Source of the DNA: CAZTHL01 sp964613585
GTDB lineage: Bacteria > Pseudomonadota > Alphaproteobacteria > DSM-16000 > Inquilinaceae
Assembly: GCA_964613585.1 (NCBI GenBank)
Contig: CAZTHL010000068.1
Location: forward strand, 1 to 20,193
Direction: 5' to 3'
Length of the DNA: 20,193 nt
Within the stretch, counting starts at the first letter, position 1; every line of letters starts with the position of its first letter. The translations under genes were made by a program, and so were the position numbers. Shown piece by piece: positions 10,153 to 17,018 of the stretch. Under the pieces are notes generated by a model. It was not told the origin of the DNA and searched no databases. It saw nothing but the letters and a program-made list of their open reading frames with translations.

Positions 10153-10554
10153 AATCTTTCAATGGGTTGGCAAGTGGTGGCGGAGCGGGCGGGACCGTGT
10201 CACCGCCATGTCATCAACGGATCGTCAGGCGCTCAGGTGCCACGGCGGCTGAGAGGCGATCGTGAGCATGCGCCCCGGGTCCGGCCCGGGTCCTCGTTCG
10301 ATCGGCCGCACGGACTGGCGTAAGCGTCGGCGGTGCGCGGGAAGCGCACCGTGCCTCCCGGCCTCGCGCCGGTCCCGGGAGGCTCCGGCGCGGCCCCTCG
10401 CAGGCGCCAAGAGGGCTTGGCGGCCCGCTCGGTCCGGCGCGAGCCTGCTTTCAGGAACGGCCTTCCGGAGTCCCGGTGGCTTTGCCTCGGGCGGTCCCTT
10501 CGCCCGCGCCGGTGCGGGCGCGGCGGAGCCGCCGCGCCCCGGAACCGGGCCGGC
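10153..10554. other. Gene-free stretch with strong GC hairpins
   Basis: No coding region is supported in these 402 bases between tRNA-Ala and the convergent PSD-like gene. Three strong inverted repeats are present: 10331-10351 (8-bp stem, GGGAA loop), 10353-10383 (9-bp stem, 13-base loop) and 10516-10539 (11 paired positions). None is followed by a T run on either strand. They could act as transcription end points or belong to an unannotated RNA. Confidence 0.5.
10516..10539 (-). terminator. Possible terminator hairpin of the PSD-like gene
   Basis: GGGCGCGGCGG and CCGCCGCGCCC form an 11-bp inverted repeat around a two-base centre. It starts 15 bases past the stop of the minus-strand gene. 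There is no following U tract, so it is at best an atypical terminator. Confidence 0.4.
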
Positions 10555-12036
10555 TCAGTCCGTCGACCAGGGCGTCTCCGGCGCCGGGTAGGGCGTGTTC
10601 AGGATGCCGATCTGGTTGCCCATGCGGGTCTGCACCGCCGGGGTGACCATGGTGGGCCGGCCGTCGACGCCCTCGATCGGCGAGAACAGCAGAATGTTGA
10701 GCGAGCCGCCGAAGAAGAAGTTGCCGAACGGCGTCACGCCCTTGGTCACCGTCGGATTGCTCTCGAGCTCCTCGCGAAGGTTGACCGAGCCGACCGTGTC
10801 CAGGCCGACCGGGATGGAGGCGACATGGCCGGTCAGCTCGGCCGGCTGCTCGCCCGGCAGGTTGGCGTAGCTCACCTCGATGATGATGACACCGCGCTCG
10901 AAGCCCTGGAACTGGCTGAAGTCCGTGCCCGGCCGGCCGACGTCGCCGTCGAGCGGCACCCAGTTCGGCCAGTCGCTGTAGCCGAAGGTACCGAAGGCAT
11001 GGGGATTGGCCCCGTCGGTCTCGGCCTTCACAAGCTCACTGTACACCACCGTCCCGTCGACCGGGCTGTGGAAGTGGTGGTAGGTGTTCGGCATCAGCAC
11101 GCAGGACAGGCCGGTGCCGCCCGCGAACGCGTCCTTGAGCTCCTGCGGCGCGCCGGCCAGCAGCTCGTCGACCGACATCGGGATGTTCTTGACGTCGAGG
11201 ACCGTGTCCAGCTGCAGCGGGTTCTCGATCAGTTGGCGCGTCGGCGGCCCCGGGCTCCGCTCCACCACCTGCACCAGAGGGTTCATGATGCAGTCGGTCG
11301 GCGACACGATCACATAGTCGCGGTCCGGCATGGTCACCGGACGCGACGGGTAGGTCCCGGTCTGCTCGTCGAACTTGAGATTGCGAGCAAAGAAGGCGTT
11401 CCAGCTCCCGTATTCCGACGCGCTCTCGTGAACATAGTCCTCGATCTCGATCCGGGGGTCGGCGATCCACTCCGCGATCTCGCCGGTCGATTCGGCGCTG
11501 TCCATGAACGCCTTGTAGTCCTGGTTGAAGCGCAGCAGGAAGTTGGACACGGAGTGGAGGGGCTGGGAGGGATCGGCCGGGTTCCGGCCGGTGACCATGT
11601 TGACGCCGGCCTCGTTGTCGTAGAACAGCCAGGCGAAGTACTGGATTGAATCGAGGGCGTTGTCGTTGGTGCCGCTGATCTGCGGCAGCAGGGTGCAGAC
11701 CTGCCCGTAGAAGTCGATGACGGCCTGGGCAAGGCCCTGCCCATTGCCGGCCGCGCGCCACGGATTGTCCGACGAGCCGCCATAGGCATAGCCGGTCGGC
11801 AGCGGCTTCAGCCCCTCGAAGGTCGCCTGGAAGGCCTCCCGGGTGGCCGGATCCGTGGTGTACCGTTCGGCCAGGTAGGCGAGCGACTCGAAGCAGGGGG
11901 AGCCGGCCAGCGCCTCCGGGACGCTCACTTCCTGGGCCTGGCCCTGGGCCTGGCCCTGGGCTTGGGCGGGGGCCGCCACGGCGCCCAGCAGCCAGAGGCC
12001 GCCGAGCGCTCCCGCCGCGCTGCTCATGCGTGCCAT
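10555..12036 (-). CDS. Exported phosphatidylserine decarboxylase-family (pyruvoyl) enzyme
   Basis: PSD-family enzymes cleave themselves at a conserved serine to form a pyruvoyl group that removes CO2 from phosphatidylserine or, in some relatives, from an amino acid. The 493-residue product has a signal peptide (LGGLWLLGAVAAPAQAQ, cleavage near residue 27) followed by a GQAQ repeat. The PSD region shows SWNAFFARNLK (211-221), SPTDC (245-249, Asp248), YHHFHSPVDG (319-328, His320 and His323) and FFFGGSLNILLF (440-451, Ser445 as likely cleavage and pyruvoyl residue). The N-terminal 200 residues are not recognised. The start ATG at 12036 has GGGAGA at 12045-12050; an ATG 17 codons upstream lacks this. 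An exported form is unusual, since classical Psd is an inner-membrane enzyme. Substrate unknown; fungal PsiD-like amino-acid decarboxylases are also in this superfamily. Divergent from nifB. Confidence 0.82.
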   Translation of the reverse strand: MARMSSAAGALGGLWLLGAVAAPAQAQGQAQGQAQEVSVPEALAGSPCFESLAYLAERYTTDPATREAFQATFEGLKPLPTGYAYGGSSDNPWRAAGNGQGLAQAVIDFYGQVCTLLPQISGTNDNALDSIQYFAWLFYDNEAGVNMVTGRNPADPSQPLHSVSNFLLRFNQDYKAFMDSAESTGEIAEWIADPRIEIEDYVHESASEYGSWNAFFARNLKFDEQTGTYPSRPVTMPDRDYVIVSPTDCIMNPLVQVVERSPGPPTRQLIENPLQLDTVLDVKNIPMSVDELLAGAPQELKDAFAGGTGLSCVLMPNTYHHFHSPVDGTVVYSELVKAETDGANPHAFGTFGYSDWPNWVPLDGDVGRPGTDFSQFQGFERGVIIIEVSYANLPGEQPAELTGHVASIPVGLDTVGSVNLREELESNPTVTKGVTPFGNFFFGGSLNILLFSPIEGVDGRPTMVTPAVQTRMGNQIGILNTPYPAPETPWSTD

Positions 12037-12367
12037 GATCGATGTCTCCCGTGATGTGAATGGTTGGCGATCGCAACCGAGCTGCAAAGATCAGCGCGGC
12101 TTCATCAACCAAAATGCCAAGGCCCGCTGTGTCTGCATAGCCGTTTATGACCTCGGGCAGGGGCATGGCGTGCGGTGTCGGGGGCGGCCGGGCCGGCGGG
12201 CGCTGGCGGAGGTCAACCGAGGTCCAAGGGCTGGTCGCCTCGGCTCCAGGGCGTTGATCGACGGCGGAACCTGTCGGGCGTCCCCGGGCCGCTCGGTGGA
12301 CGGACGCCGACCCCGGTTGTCGGGGTCGACACCCTTTCGCCTTTCGGGCGCAGGCCCGGCCGTCCTC

Positions 12368-12383
12368 TGTCAGGTCCGCGACA
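12368..12383 (+). promoter_or_regulatory. NifA upstream activator site 1
   Basis: TGT, ten bases, ACA: an exact match to the NifA binding consensus. It lies about 100 bases before the predicted nifB start of transcription. Confidence 0.75.
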
Positions 12384-12387
12384 GGGC

Positions 12388-12403
12388 TGTTCGAGACCGG
12401 ACA
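12388..12403 (+). promoter_or_regulatory. NifA upstream activator site 2
   Basis: A second exact TGT-N10-ACA, 20 bases after the first, so both sites face the same side of the DNA helix. It lies about 80 bases before the predicted start of transcription. Confidence 0.75.
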
Positions 12404-12448
12404 GCGCTTCGGGCCGGGAAATCGCGGCGGGCCGCGCCGTTGCGGGGG

Positions 12449-12465
12449 CTGGCACAGGCCTTGCT
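12449..12465 (+). promoter_or_regulatory. Sigma-54 (-24/-12) promoter of nifB
   Basis: CTGGCAC, five bases (AGGCC), TTGCT. The GG (12451-12452) and GC (12463-12464) pairs are 12 bases apart, as the sigma-54 consensus requires. Transcription would begin near 12475, leaving a leader of about 43 bases before the GTG of nifB. With the two NifA sites upstream, this predicts NifA- and RpoN-dependent expression. Confidence 0.85.
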
Positions 12466-12504
12466 GCCCCGGCCCCAAGCCTGTCCAAGGCACCGCAACG
12501 TCCC

Positions 12505-12509
12505 GGAGG
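12505..12509 (+). promoter_or_regulatory. Shine-Dalgarno of nifB
   Basis: GGAGG lies eight bases before the GTG at 12518 and downstream of the sigma-54 promoter. It decides the start of nifB. Confidence 0.8.
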
Positions 12510-12517
12510 CTTCCAGG

Positions 12518-14059
12518 GTGGCATCGTTCGATCCGCACCGTTGCTCGATCACGGCGCTGGCCGGGCAGCGGGCTCCGGCCAGCCCGTCCGCGCCCGCCGC
12601 CGACACGCAGCCGGCGGCACCGCCGTCGGCGCTCGCCGGCCTTGGCGTCCGCGCGCCGGCCGGCTGCGCCGCCGCGACCCGCCCGGCCAAGGCGGCGCCG
12701 TCGGCCGCGCTGCGCGCCAAGATCGAGGACCATCCCTGCTACAGCGAGGACGCGCACCATCACTTCGCCCGGCTGCATCTGCCGGTGGCGCCCCGCTGCA
12801 ACATCCAGTGCCACTACTGCAACCGAAAGTTCGACTGCGCCAACGAGAGCCGGCCCGGCGTCACCAGCGCGCGGCTAACCCCGCTCGAGGCGCGGGAGAA
12901 GGCGCTGCGCGTCGCCGCCGCCATGCCGCAGCTGTCGGTCATCGGCATCGCCGGGCCGGGCGACGGGCTCGCCGACCCCGAGCGCACGCTCGAGACCTTC
13001 CGCCTGATCAAGGCCGAGCTCCCGCACCTGAAGCTGTGCCTGTCGACCAACGGGCTGGCGCTGCCCGAGCATGTCGACGACCTGCGCGCGCTCGGCGTCG
13101 ACCACGTCACCATCACCATGAACGCGCTCGATCCGGCCGTCGGCGCCGGCATCTACGCCTGGGCGCGGTTCGGCGGCGAGCGGCTGGAAGGCGCCGAGGC
13201 GGCGGCCTGCCTGATCGAGCGCCAACGGCTCGGGCTCGAGCGCTTGGCCGCCGCCGGCGCGCTCGTCAAGGTGAACTCGGTGCTGATCCCGGGGGTCAAC
13301 GACGAGCACCTGGTCGAGCTGAACCGGGTCGTGCGCGAGCAGGGCGCCTTTCTGCACAACGTCATCCCGCTGATCTCCGATCCGGCGCACGGCACCCATT
13401 ACGGGCTGACCGGCCAGCGCGAGCCGACCGCGGCCGAGCTTGAGTCGCTGCGCGCGCGCCTGGGCGAGGACGGCCGGCTGATGCGCCACTGCCGTCAATG
13501 CCGGGCCGACGCCGCCGGCCTGATTGGGCAGGACCAGGGCGCGCAACTGGACGCGGCGGCCGCCGCCGAGCCGGCGGAGCCGCGGCCGGACGCGGCCGCA
13601 GCCACGGCCTATCGTGCAGTGGTGGCGCAGGAGCGGGGCGACCGCCGCCAGGCGGCGCGCGAGGCGGCCCGACGCTTGGCCGCGGCGCTCGGCGACGGCA
13701 CCGCCTATGTCGCCGTCTGCAGCAAGGGCGGCGGCCGGGTCAACCAGCATTTCGGCCATGCCGAGGAGCTTCAGATCTTCCGCGCAGACCGCCGCGGCGT
13801 GCGCTTCGTCGATCACCGACGCATCGACCGCTACTGTGGCGGCGAGACGGACAAGGACGACGTCATGGCCGCCGTGCGGCGCGCCCTGGACGGCGTGCCG
13901 GTGATCCTGTGCGCCAAGATCGGCGAGCGGCCGCGACGCGAGCTGGCCGAGGCCGGTGTGGCCGTCGTCGACGCCTACGCCTTCGACTATATCGAGACCG
14001 CCGTGGCCCGTCTGGTCGTCGACCGGGCCAGCGGTGATGCCGAACGCGCCGTCGCCTGA
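12518..14059 (+). CDS. nifB: Nitrogenase cofactor biosynthesis protein NifB (radical SAM)
   Basis: NifB is a radical SAM enzyme that joins two [4Fe-4S] units with a carbide carbon to make NifB-co, the core of the nitrogenase cofactors. The 513-residue product shows HPCYSEDAHHHFARLHLPVAPRCNIQCHYCNRKFDCANESRPG at residues 72-113, including the CxxxCxxC cluster motif (Cys94, Cys98, Cys101). It also has IGIAGPGD (142-149), LCLSTNGLALPE (173-184), VKVNSVLIPGVNDEHL (250-265) and MRHCRQCRAD (322-331). Residues about 396-500 form a NifX/NafY-like cofactor-binding domain with VNQHFGHAEELQIF, so this is the long fusion form. The first 65 residues are Ala/Pro-rich. GTG start with GGAGG; transcribed from the sigma-54/NifA promoter upstream. 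Confidence 0.97.
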   Translation: MASFDPHRCSITALAGQRAPASPSAPAADTQPAAPPSALAGLGVRAPAGCAAATRPAKAAPSAALRAKIEDHPCYSEDAHHHFARLHLPVAPRCNIQCHYCNRKFDCANESRPGVTSARLTPLEAREKALRVAAAMPQLSVIGIAGPGDGLADPERTLETFRLIKAELPHLKLCLSTNGLALPEHVDDLRALGVDHVTITMNALDPAVGAGIYAWARFGGERLEGAEAAACLIERQRLGLERLAAAGALVKVNSVLIPGVNDEHLVELNRVVREQGAFLHNVIPLISDPAHGTHYGLTGQREPTAAELESLRARLGEDGRLMRHCRQCRADAAGLIGQDQGAQLDAAAAAEPAEPRPDAAAATAYRAVVAQERGDRRQAAREAARRLAAALGDGTAYVAVCSKGGGRVNQHFGHAEELQIFRADRRGVRFVDHRRIDRYCGGETDKDDVMAAVRRALDGVPVILCAKIGERPRRELAEAGVAVVDAYAFDYIETAVARLVVDRASGDAERAVA

Positions 14060-14104
14060 GCCGGCGGCGTCCCCACCGCTCGAGGGAAGAGGGAGCACCA
14101 CGCC

Positions 14105-14272
14105 ATGGTCATCTGTGAATGCTTCAATGTCAGCGAGGACAAGATCCGCAAGGCGATCGCCGAGAAGGGCTACACCGAGGTCGACGAGGTGTATAACCAC
14201 TTCAAGATCGAGGCCTGCGGCTCGTGCATGCCGGCGATCATGGAGATTCTGGACGAGCTGGTCGAGGCCTGA
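14105..14272 (+). CDS. BFD-like [2Fe-2S] ferredoxin-type protein
   Basis: A 55-residue protein with the CxC...CxxC pattern of the bacterioferritin-associated ferredoxin / NifU central domain family. Its cysteines are Cys4 and Cys6 in MVICECFNVSEDKIRKAI and two more in EACGSCMP near residues 39-42. It should bind one [2Fe-2S] cluster and act in electron or cluster transfer. GGGAG at 14091-14095 lies nine bases before the ATG. It follows nifB by 45 bases and precedes nifT, so it is probably co-transcribed under NifA control. That position is often held by a ferredoxin in nif clusters, although usually of the FdxN 4Fe-4S type. It may supply electrons or clusters for NifB. Function is inferred from position and motif only. 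Confidence 0.85.
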   Translation: MVICECFNVSEDKIRKAIAEKGYTEVDEVYNHFKIEACGSCMPAIMEILDELVEA

Positions 14273-14393
14273 GCCGCCGCGGCGGATCCCGGCGCCGGCG
14301 TCGTCCGGCCCGACAGCGGGCGGCGCGCGGGCGCCGGCCGGGCGCCACGGCGGCCCGGCCCCGGGCTCCCGCGGCGCCGTCGGGGGAACGGTG

Positions 14394-14609
14394 ATGAAGG
14401 TGATGATTCGGCGGGACGGCGACGCGCTGTCCGCCTATGTGGCGAAGAAGGATCTGGAAGAGCCGATCGTCGCGTGCGAGCGGCCCTCGCTATGGGGCGG
14501 CTGGGTCGAGCTTGCCAACGGCTGGCGACTGGCGCTGCCGGAGATGGCCGAGGACACCGCCCTGCCGATCACGGTCAACGCGCGCAAGCTGGGCGGCGGC
14601 GACGACTGA
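14394..14609 (+). CDS. nifT: Nitrogen fixation protein NifT/FixU
   Basis: Small nif-associated protein of unclear function. The 71-residue product is a clear family match: MKVMIRRDGDALSAYVAKKDLEEPIV at residues 1-26, then LWGGWVELANGWRLALPEM (33-51) and LPITVNARKLGGG near the end. Length matches the family (about 70-80). GGGGGAA lies just before the ATG. It lies 121 bases after the BFD-like gene, in a GC-rich spacer without a visible promoter, so it is probably part of the nifB operon. In many nif clusters nifZ sits next to nifT; no nifZ is present here. Confidence 0.93.
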   Translation: MKVMIRRDGDALSAYVAKKDLEEPIVACERPSLWGGWVELANGWRLALPEMAEDTALPITVNARKLGGGDD

Positions 14610-15072
14610 TCCGCCGTCGGCCGATGCGGTGCGGCCCGGCCCGCCGCTCCGGACGATCGCCGCCGGTGCGCGCGCCGGCCCGGCGTCGACCCGGAAGCGC
14701 GCGGCATGGCGGCGACCGGGCGACGAAGTGCTTGTCGTCCTTGCAAAAGCTCCTGCGAGAAAAGATGCATGCCGGCAGGTGGGAGAGCGGTTCCCGGCCC
14801 GTCTCCGACCGACTTCCGACCCCGCTGCCGGGATGGATCCACAGACGAGCCAAGGCCAGAATTGGCAACGCCGGCGCAAGCGTCCGGCCGGTGGTTGATC
14901 CCGGGCGGATCGGCGCCGTCCTCGACTAGCCTGCCACCGGGTATCACCATGCTGAGAATTGCGCTTGCGGCGCAGGCGCGGCCTTGCGTCTAGGGGCGAT
15001 TTGCGGCAATCCGGCAGGGCATTTGCGGTTCGTCACCATCCTCCCATGACCCCGGACCGAGGAGAACGCGGG
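14610..15072. other. Gene-free stretch between nifT and leuB
   Basis: Nothing coding is supported in these 463 bases. Scattered features are an imperfect sigma-54-like match at 14863-14878 (TGGCA with GCGCA in place of TTGCA), a TAGCCT at 14927-14932 without a -35 partner, and a 14-codon mini-ORF at 14949-14993. A sharp terminator for the nif operon was not found. The region may mark the junction between the nif block and the leuB block. Confidence 0.5.
15060..15064 (+). promoter_or_regulatory. Shine-Dalgarno of leuB
   Basis: AGGAG lies eight bases before the ATG at 15073. An in-frame ATG at 15046 lies upstream of this site and is therefore not chosen. Confidence 0.8.
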
Positions 15073-16185
15073 ATGCCTGCCACGAAGACGCTGTTGCTCC
15101 TGCCGGGCGATGGGATCGGCCCCGAGGTCCTGCACCAGGTGCGCCGCGTCGTGGACTGGCTGGCCAAGCACCGCGCCATCCACTTCGACCTGAAGGAAGG
15201 TCTGATCGGCGGGGCGGCGATCGACCGGCACGGCGTGCCGCTGACCGACCGCACGCTGGCCGACGCCATGGCGGCCGACGCCGTGCTGCTGGGCGCCGTC
15301 GGCGGACCGAAATGGGACAAGGTCGAGTTCGCCGTGCGCCCCGAGGCCGGGCTGCTGCGCGCCCGGAAGGAGCTCGGCCTGTTCGCCAACCTGCGTCCGG
15401 CGGTCACCTTCAAGGCGCTGATCGACGCCTCGGCGCTGAAGCCCGAGGTCATCGAGGACCTCGACCTGATGATCGTGCGCGAGCTGACCGGCGGCATCTA
15501 CTTCGGCGAGCCGGCCGGCATCTTCGACCTGCCCGACGGGCAGAAGCAGGGCATCAATACCCAGATCTACACCACCTCGGAGATCGAGCGCGTGGCCCGT
15601 GTCGCCTTCGAGCTGGCGCGCCGCCGTCGCGGCCGGGTCTGCTCGGTCGACAAGGCGAACGTGATGCAGTCGGGGCTGCTTTGGCGCACGGTGGTGCAGG
15701 AGGTGCGCGACGCGGAGTTCGCCGACGTCGAGCTCAGCCACATGTACGCCGACAACTGCGCCATGCAGCTGGTGCGCCAGCCGAAGCAGTTCGACGTCAT
15801 CGTCACCGACAACCTGTTCGGCGACCTGCTGTCCGACGAGGCGGCCATGCTGACCGGATCGCTCGGCATGCTGCCCTCGGCCTCCCTGGGGCCGGCCGAT
15901 GCCGAGGGTCGGCGCCGGGCGCTGTACGAGCCGGTGCACGGATCGGCGCCGGACATCGCCGGGCGCGACGTCGCCAACCCGATCGCCGGTCTGCTCAGCT
16001 TCGCCATGGCGCTGCGCTACAGCTTCGACATGGCGGCCGAGGCCGGGCTGATCGAGCAGGCCATCGAGAAGGTGCTGAACGGCGGCACGCGCACCGCCGA
16101 CATCATGGCGCCGGGCCTCGCCCGGGTGTCGACCTCGGTCATGGGCGACAGCATCATGCGCGCCCTGCACCAGCTGACCGCCTGA
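15073..16185 (+). CDS. leuB: 3-isopropylmalate dehydrogenase
   Basis: Oxidises and decarboxylates 3-isopropylmalate with NAD+ to 2-oxoisocaproate, the third step of leucine synthesis, as a cytoplasmic dimer. The 370-residue product begins MPATKTLLLLPGDGIGPEV and shows the family strings LLGAVGGPKWD, substrate-binding arginines in GLLRARKELGLFANLRPA, and LMIVRELTGGIYFGEP. Further matches are the metal/substrate region VDKANVMQSGLLWR, VELSHMYADNCAMQLVRQPKQFDVIVTDNLFGDLLSDEAAML, and EPVHGSAPDIAGRDVANPIAGLLS, the NAD+ region. The use of NAD+ over NADP+ is assumed from the family. Length is standard. In many proteobacteria it neighbours leuCD or asd; neither is present here, so it seems to stand alone. 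Confidence 0.97.
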   Translation: MPATKTLLLLPGDGIGPEVLHQVRRVVDWLAKHRAIHFDLKEGLIGGAAIDRHGVPLTDRTLADAMAADAVLLGAVGGPKWDKVEFAVRPEAGLLRARKELGLFANLRPAVTFKALIDASALKPEVIEDLDLMIVRELTGGIYFGEPAGIFDLPDGQKQGINTQIYTTSEIERVARVAFELARRRRGRVCSVDKANVMQSGLLWRTVVQEVRDAEFADVELSHMYADNCAMQLVRQPKQFDVIVTDNLFGDLLSDEAAMLTGSLGMLPSASLGPADAEGRRRALYEPVHGSAPDIAGRDVANPIAGLLSFAMALRYSFDMAAEAGLIEQAIEKVLNGGTRTADIMAPGLARVSTSVMGDSIMRALHQLTA

Positions 16186-16296
16186 GCCGAGGCACCGGAG
16201 GTCTCCCTCGCGCGCGGCCGCTGCGGCCGTCGCCCGGAACCGGCCATCCGCCCTGGTGATTGTAGCCGGACCAGCGCATCACCAACGGAGCTCTCC

Positions 16297-16782
16297 ATGC
16301 ACAAAGTGGCACTTCTCGGCGTCAGCGTGATCGCCCTCGCCGGCGTCCCGCTCCTCGGCCACGCCCAGGAGGCCGGCCAGACCCAGCAGGCCGCCCGGAC
16401 CCAGCAGACGGGCCAGGCCGAGCAGACCGGCCAGGCTCAGGGCGACATGATGGACGTGGCGCTCGACTTCGTCCGTGGCAATGACGTGCTCGGCGCCGAG
16501 GGCGAGGAGGTCGGCGATGTCACCGACCTCGTGCGCAGCGCCGACGGCGAGCAGGGCCTCTTCGCCGTGGTCCGCGTCGAGACCGGCTGGTTCGAGGAGG
16601 AGCGCCACATCGTTGCCCAGCTCGACCGATTCACCATCACCGAGGATGGCCTGCTGCGTCTGGAGAACCTGACGGAGGACACGATCGACGAGTACGACGA
16701 TTACGTCGAGGACGAGTGGGAGGTCGTCGGCGAGGAGTACGACACCTTCGCCGATGCCTATGAGGGCTTCGACTGGGTCTAG
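16297..16782 (+). CDS. Exported PRC-barrel-like protein
   Basis: A 161-residue protein with a signal peptide (MHKVALLGVSVIALAGVPLLGHAQ, cleavage near residue 24), so probably periplasmic. A Gln/Thr/Gly/Ala-rich linker with repeats of the TQQ/GQA type spans about residues 25-48. The folded part (about 55-130) resembles a PRC-barrel: NDVLGAEGEEVGDVTDLVRSADGEQGLFAVVRV, then a line of the HIVAQLDRFTITEDGLLRL type. The C-terminus is very acidic and aromatic (DEYDDYVEDEWEVVGEEYD). GGAG at 16287-16290 stands six bases before the ATG. Such exported PRC-barrel proteins are common in alphaproteobacteria, often of unknown or stress-related role. No function can be named. Confidence 0.75.
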   Translation: MHKVALLGVSVIALAGVPLLGHAQEAGQTQQAARTQQTGQAEQTGQAQGDMMDVALDFVRGNDVLGAEGEEVGDVTDLVRSADGEQGLFAVVRVETGWFEEERHIVAQLDRFTITEDGLLRLENLTEDTIDEYDDYVEDEWEVVGEEYDTFADAYEGFDWV

Positions 16783-16794
16783 GGCTCACCGTCA

Positions 16795-16827
16795 TGCCGG
16801 GCCCCGTCCCCGGGGCGGAGCCCGGCA
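16795..16827. repeat. Intergenic palindrome, possible terminator
   Basis: TGCCGGGC and GCCCGGCA form an 8-bp outer stem around a GC-rich centre that is partly self-complementary (CCCCGTCCCCGGGG). The flanking GTCATGCCGGG resembles palindromic intergenic repeats that are scattered in many alphaproteobacterial genomes. It lies 12 bases after a stop codon and may also end transcription. Only one copy is visible in the window. Confidence 0.45.
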
Positions 16828-17018
16828 CCACGGCGGACGGTCCCGCGCGGGAGGTGGACGCGCCACGGCCGGGAGGTTACCCGGCGTCGCCCAGGGTTGC
16901 CCGGGGTTGCCCGGAATTGGACGTCGTCCCGCCGCTCGTGGCCGCGCGCGCCCCGTCCGGCTCAGGATCATGCATCGTCACCTTGCCACAGCCTGACACC
17001 GGCTCCTCCGATCTCTGT

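Larger units (their letters stand above)
12037..12517. promoter_or_regulatory. Divergent control region between the PSD-like gene and nifB
   Basis: These 481 bases hold two NifA-type upstream sites and a sigma-54 promoter facing nifB (separate entries), plus a weaker sigma-54-like site facing the PSD-like gene at 12119-12104 on the minus strand (TGGCAT, five bases, TTGAT). An 8-bp hairpin (CGACCCCG, loop GTTGT, 12308-12328) lies between the two halves. The nifB frame is open leftward to 12026, but it lies upstream of the promoter and is not believed to be translated. Confidence 0.6.

Noticed and set aside
12316..12331. TGTCGGGGTCGACA as a third NifA site
   Set aside because: The spacing is TGT-N8-ACA rather than N10, and it coincides with one arm of a hairpin.
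12026..12517. Upstream extension of the nifB frame
   Set aside because: It lies before the sigma-54 promoter and the GGAGG/GTG start, overlaps the 5' end of the divergent PSD-like gene and its leader, and has no NifB family content.
12875..14200. A 441-codon minus-strand frame opposite nifB
   Set aside because: Antisense shadow of a confidently identified gene; composition is that of reverse-complemented GC-rich codons.
14863..14878. Possible second sigma-54 promoter before leuB
   Set aside because: TGGCA and the GG-GC spacing fit, but the -12 box reads GCGCA in place of TTGCA, no NifA-type site was noticed nearby, and leuB is a housekeeping gene.
14435..14950. A 171-codon minus-strand frame across nifT and the following spacer
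   Set aside because: Overlaps nifT on the opposite strand, no recognisable domain and low-complexity Arg/Ser/Pro-rich ends.
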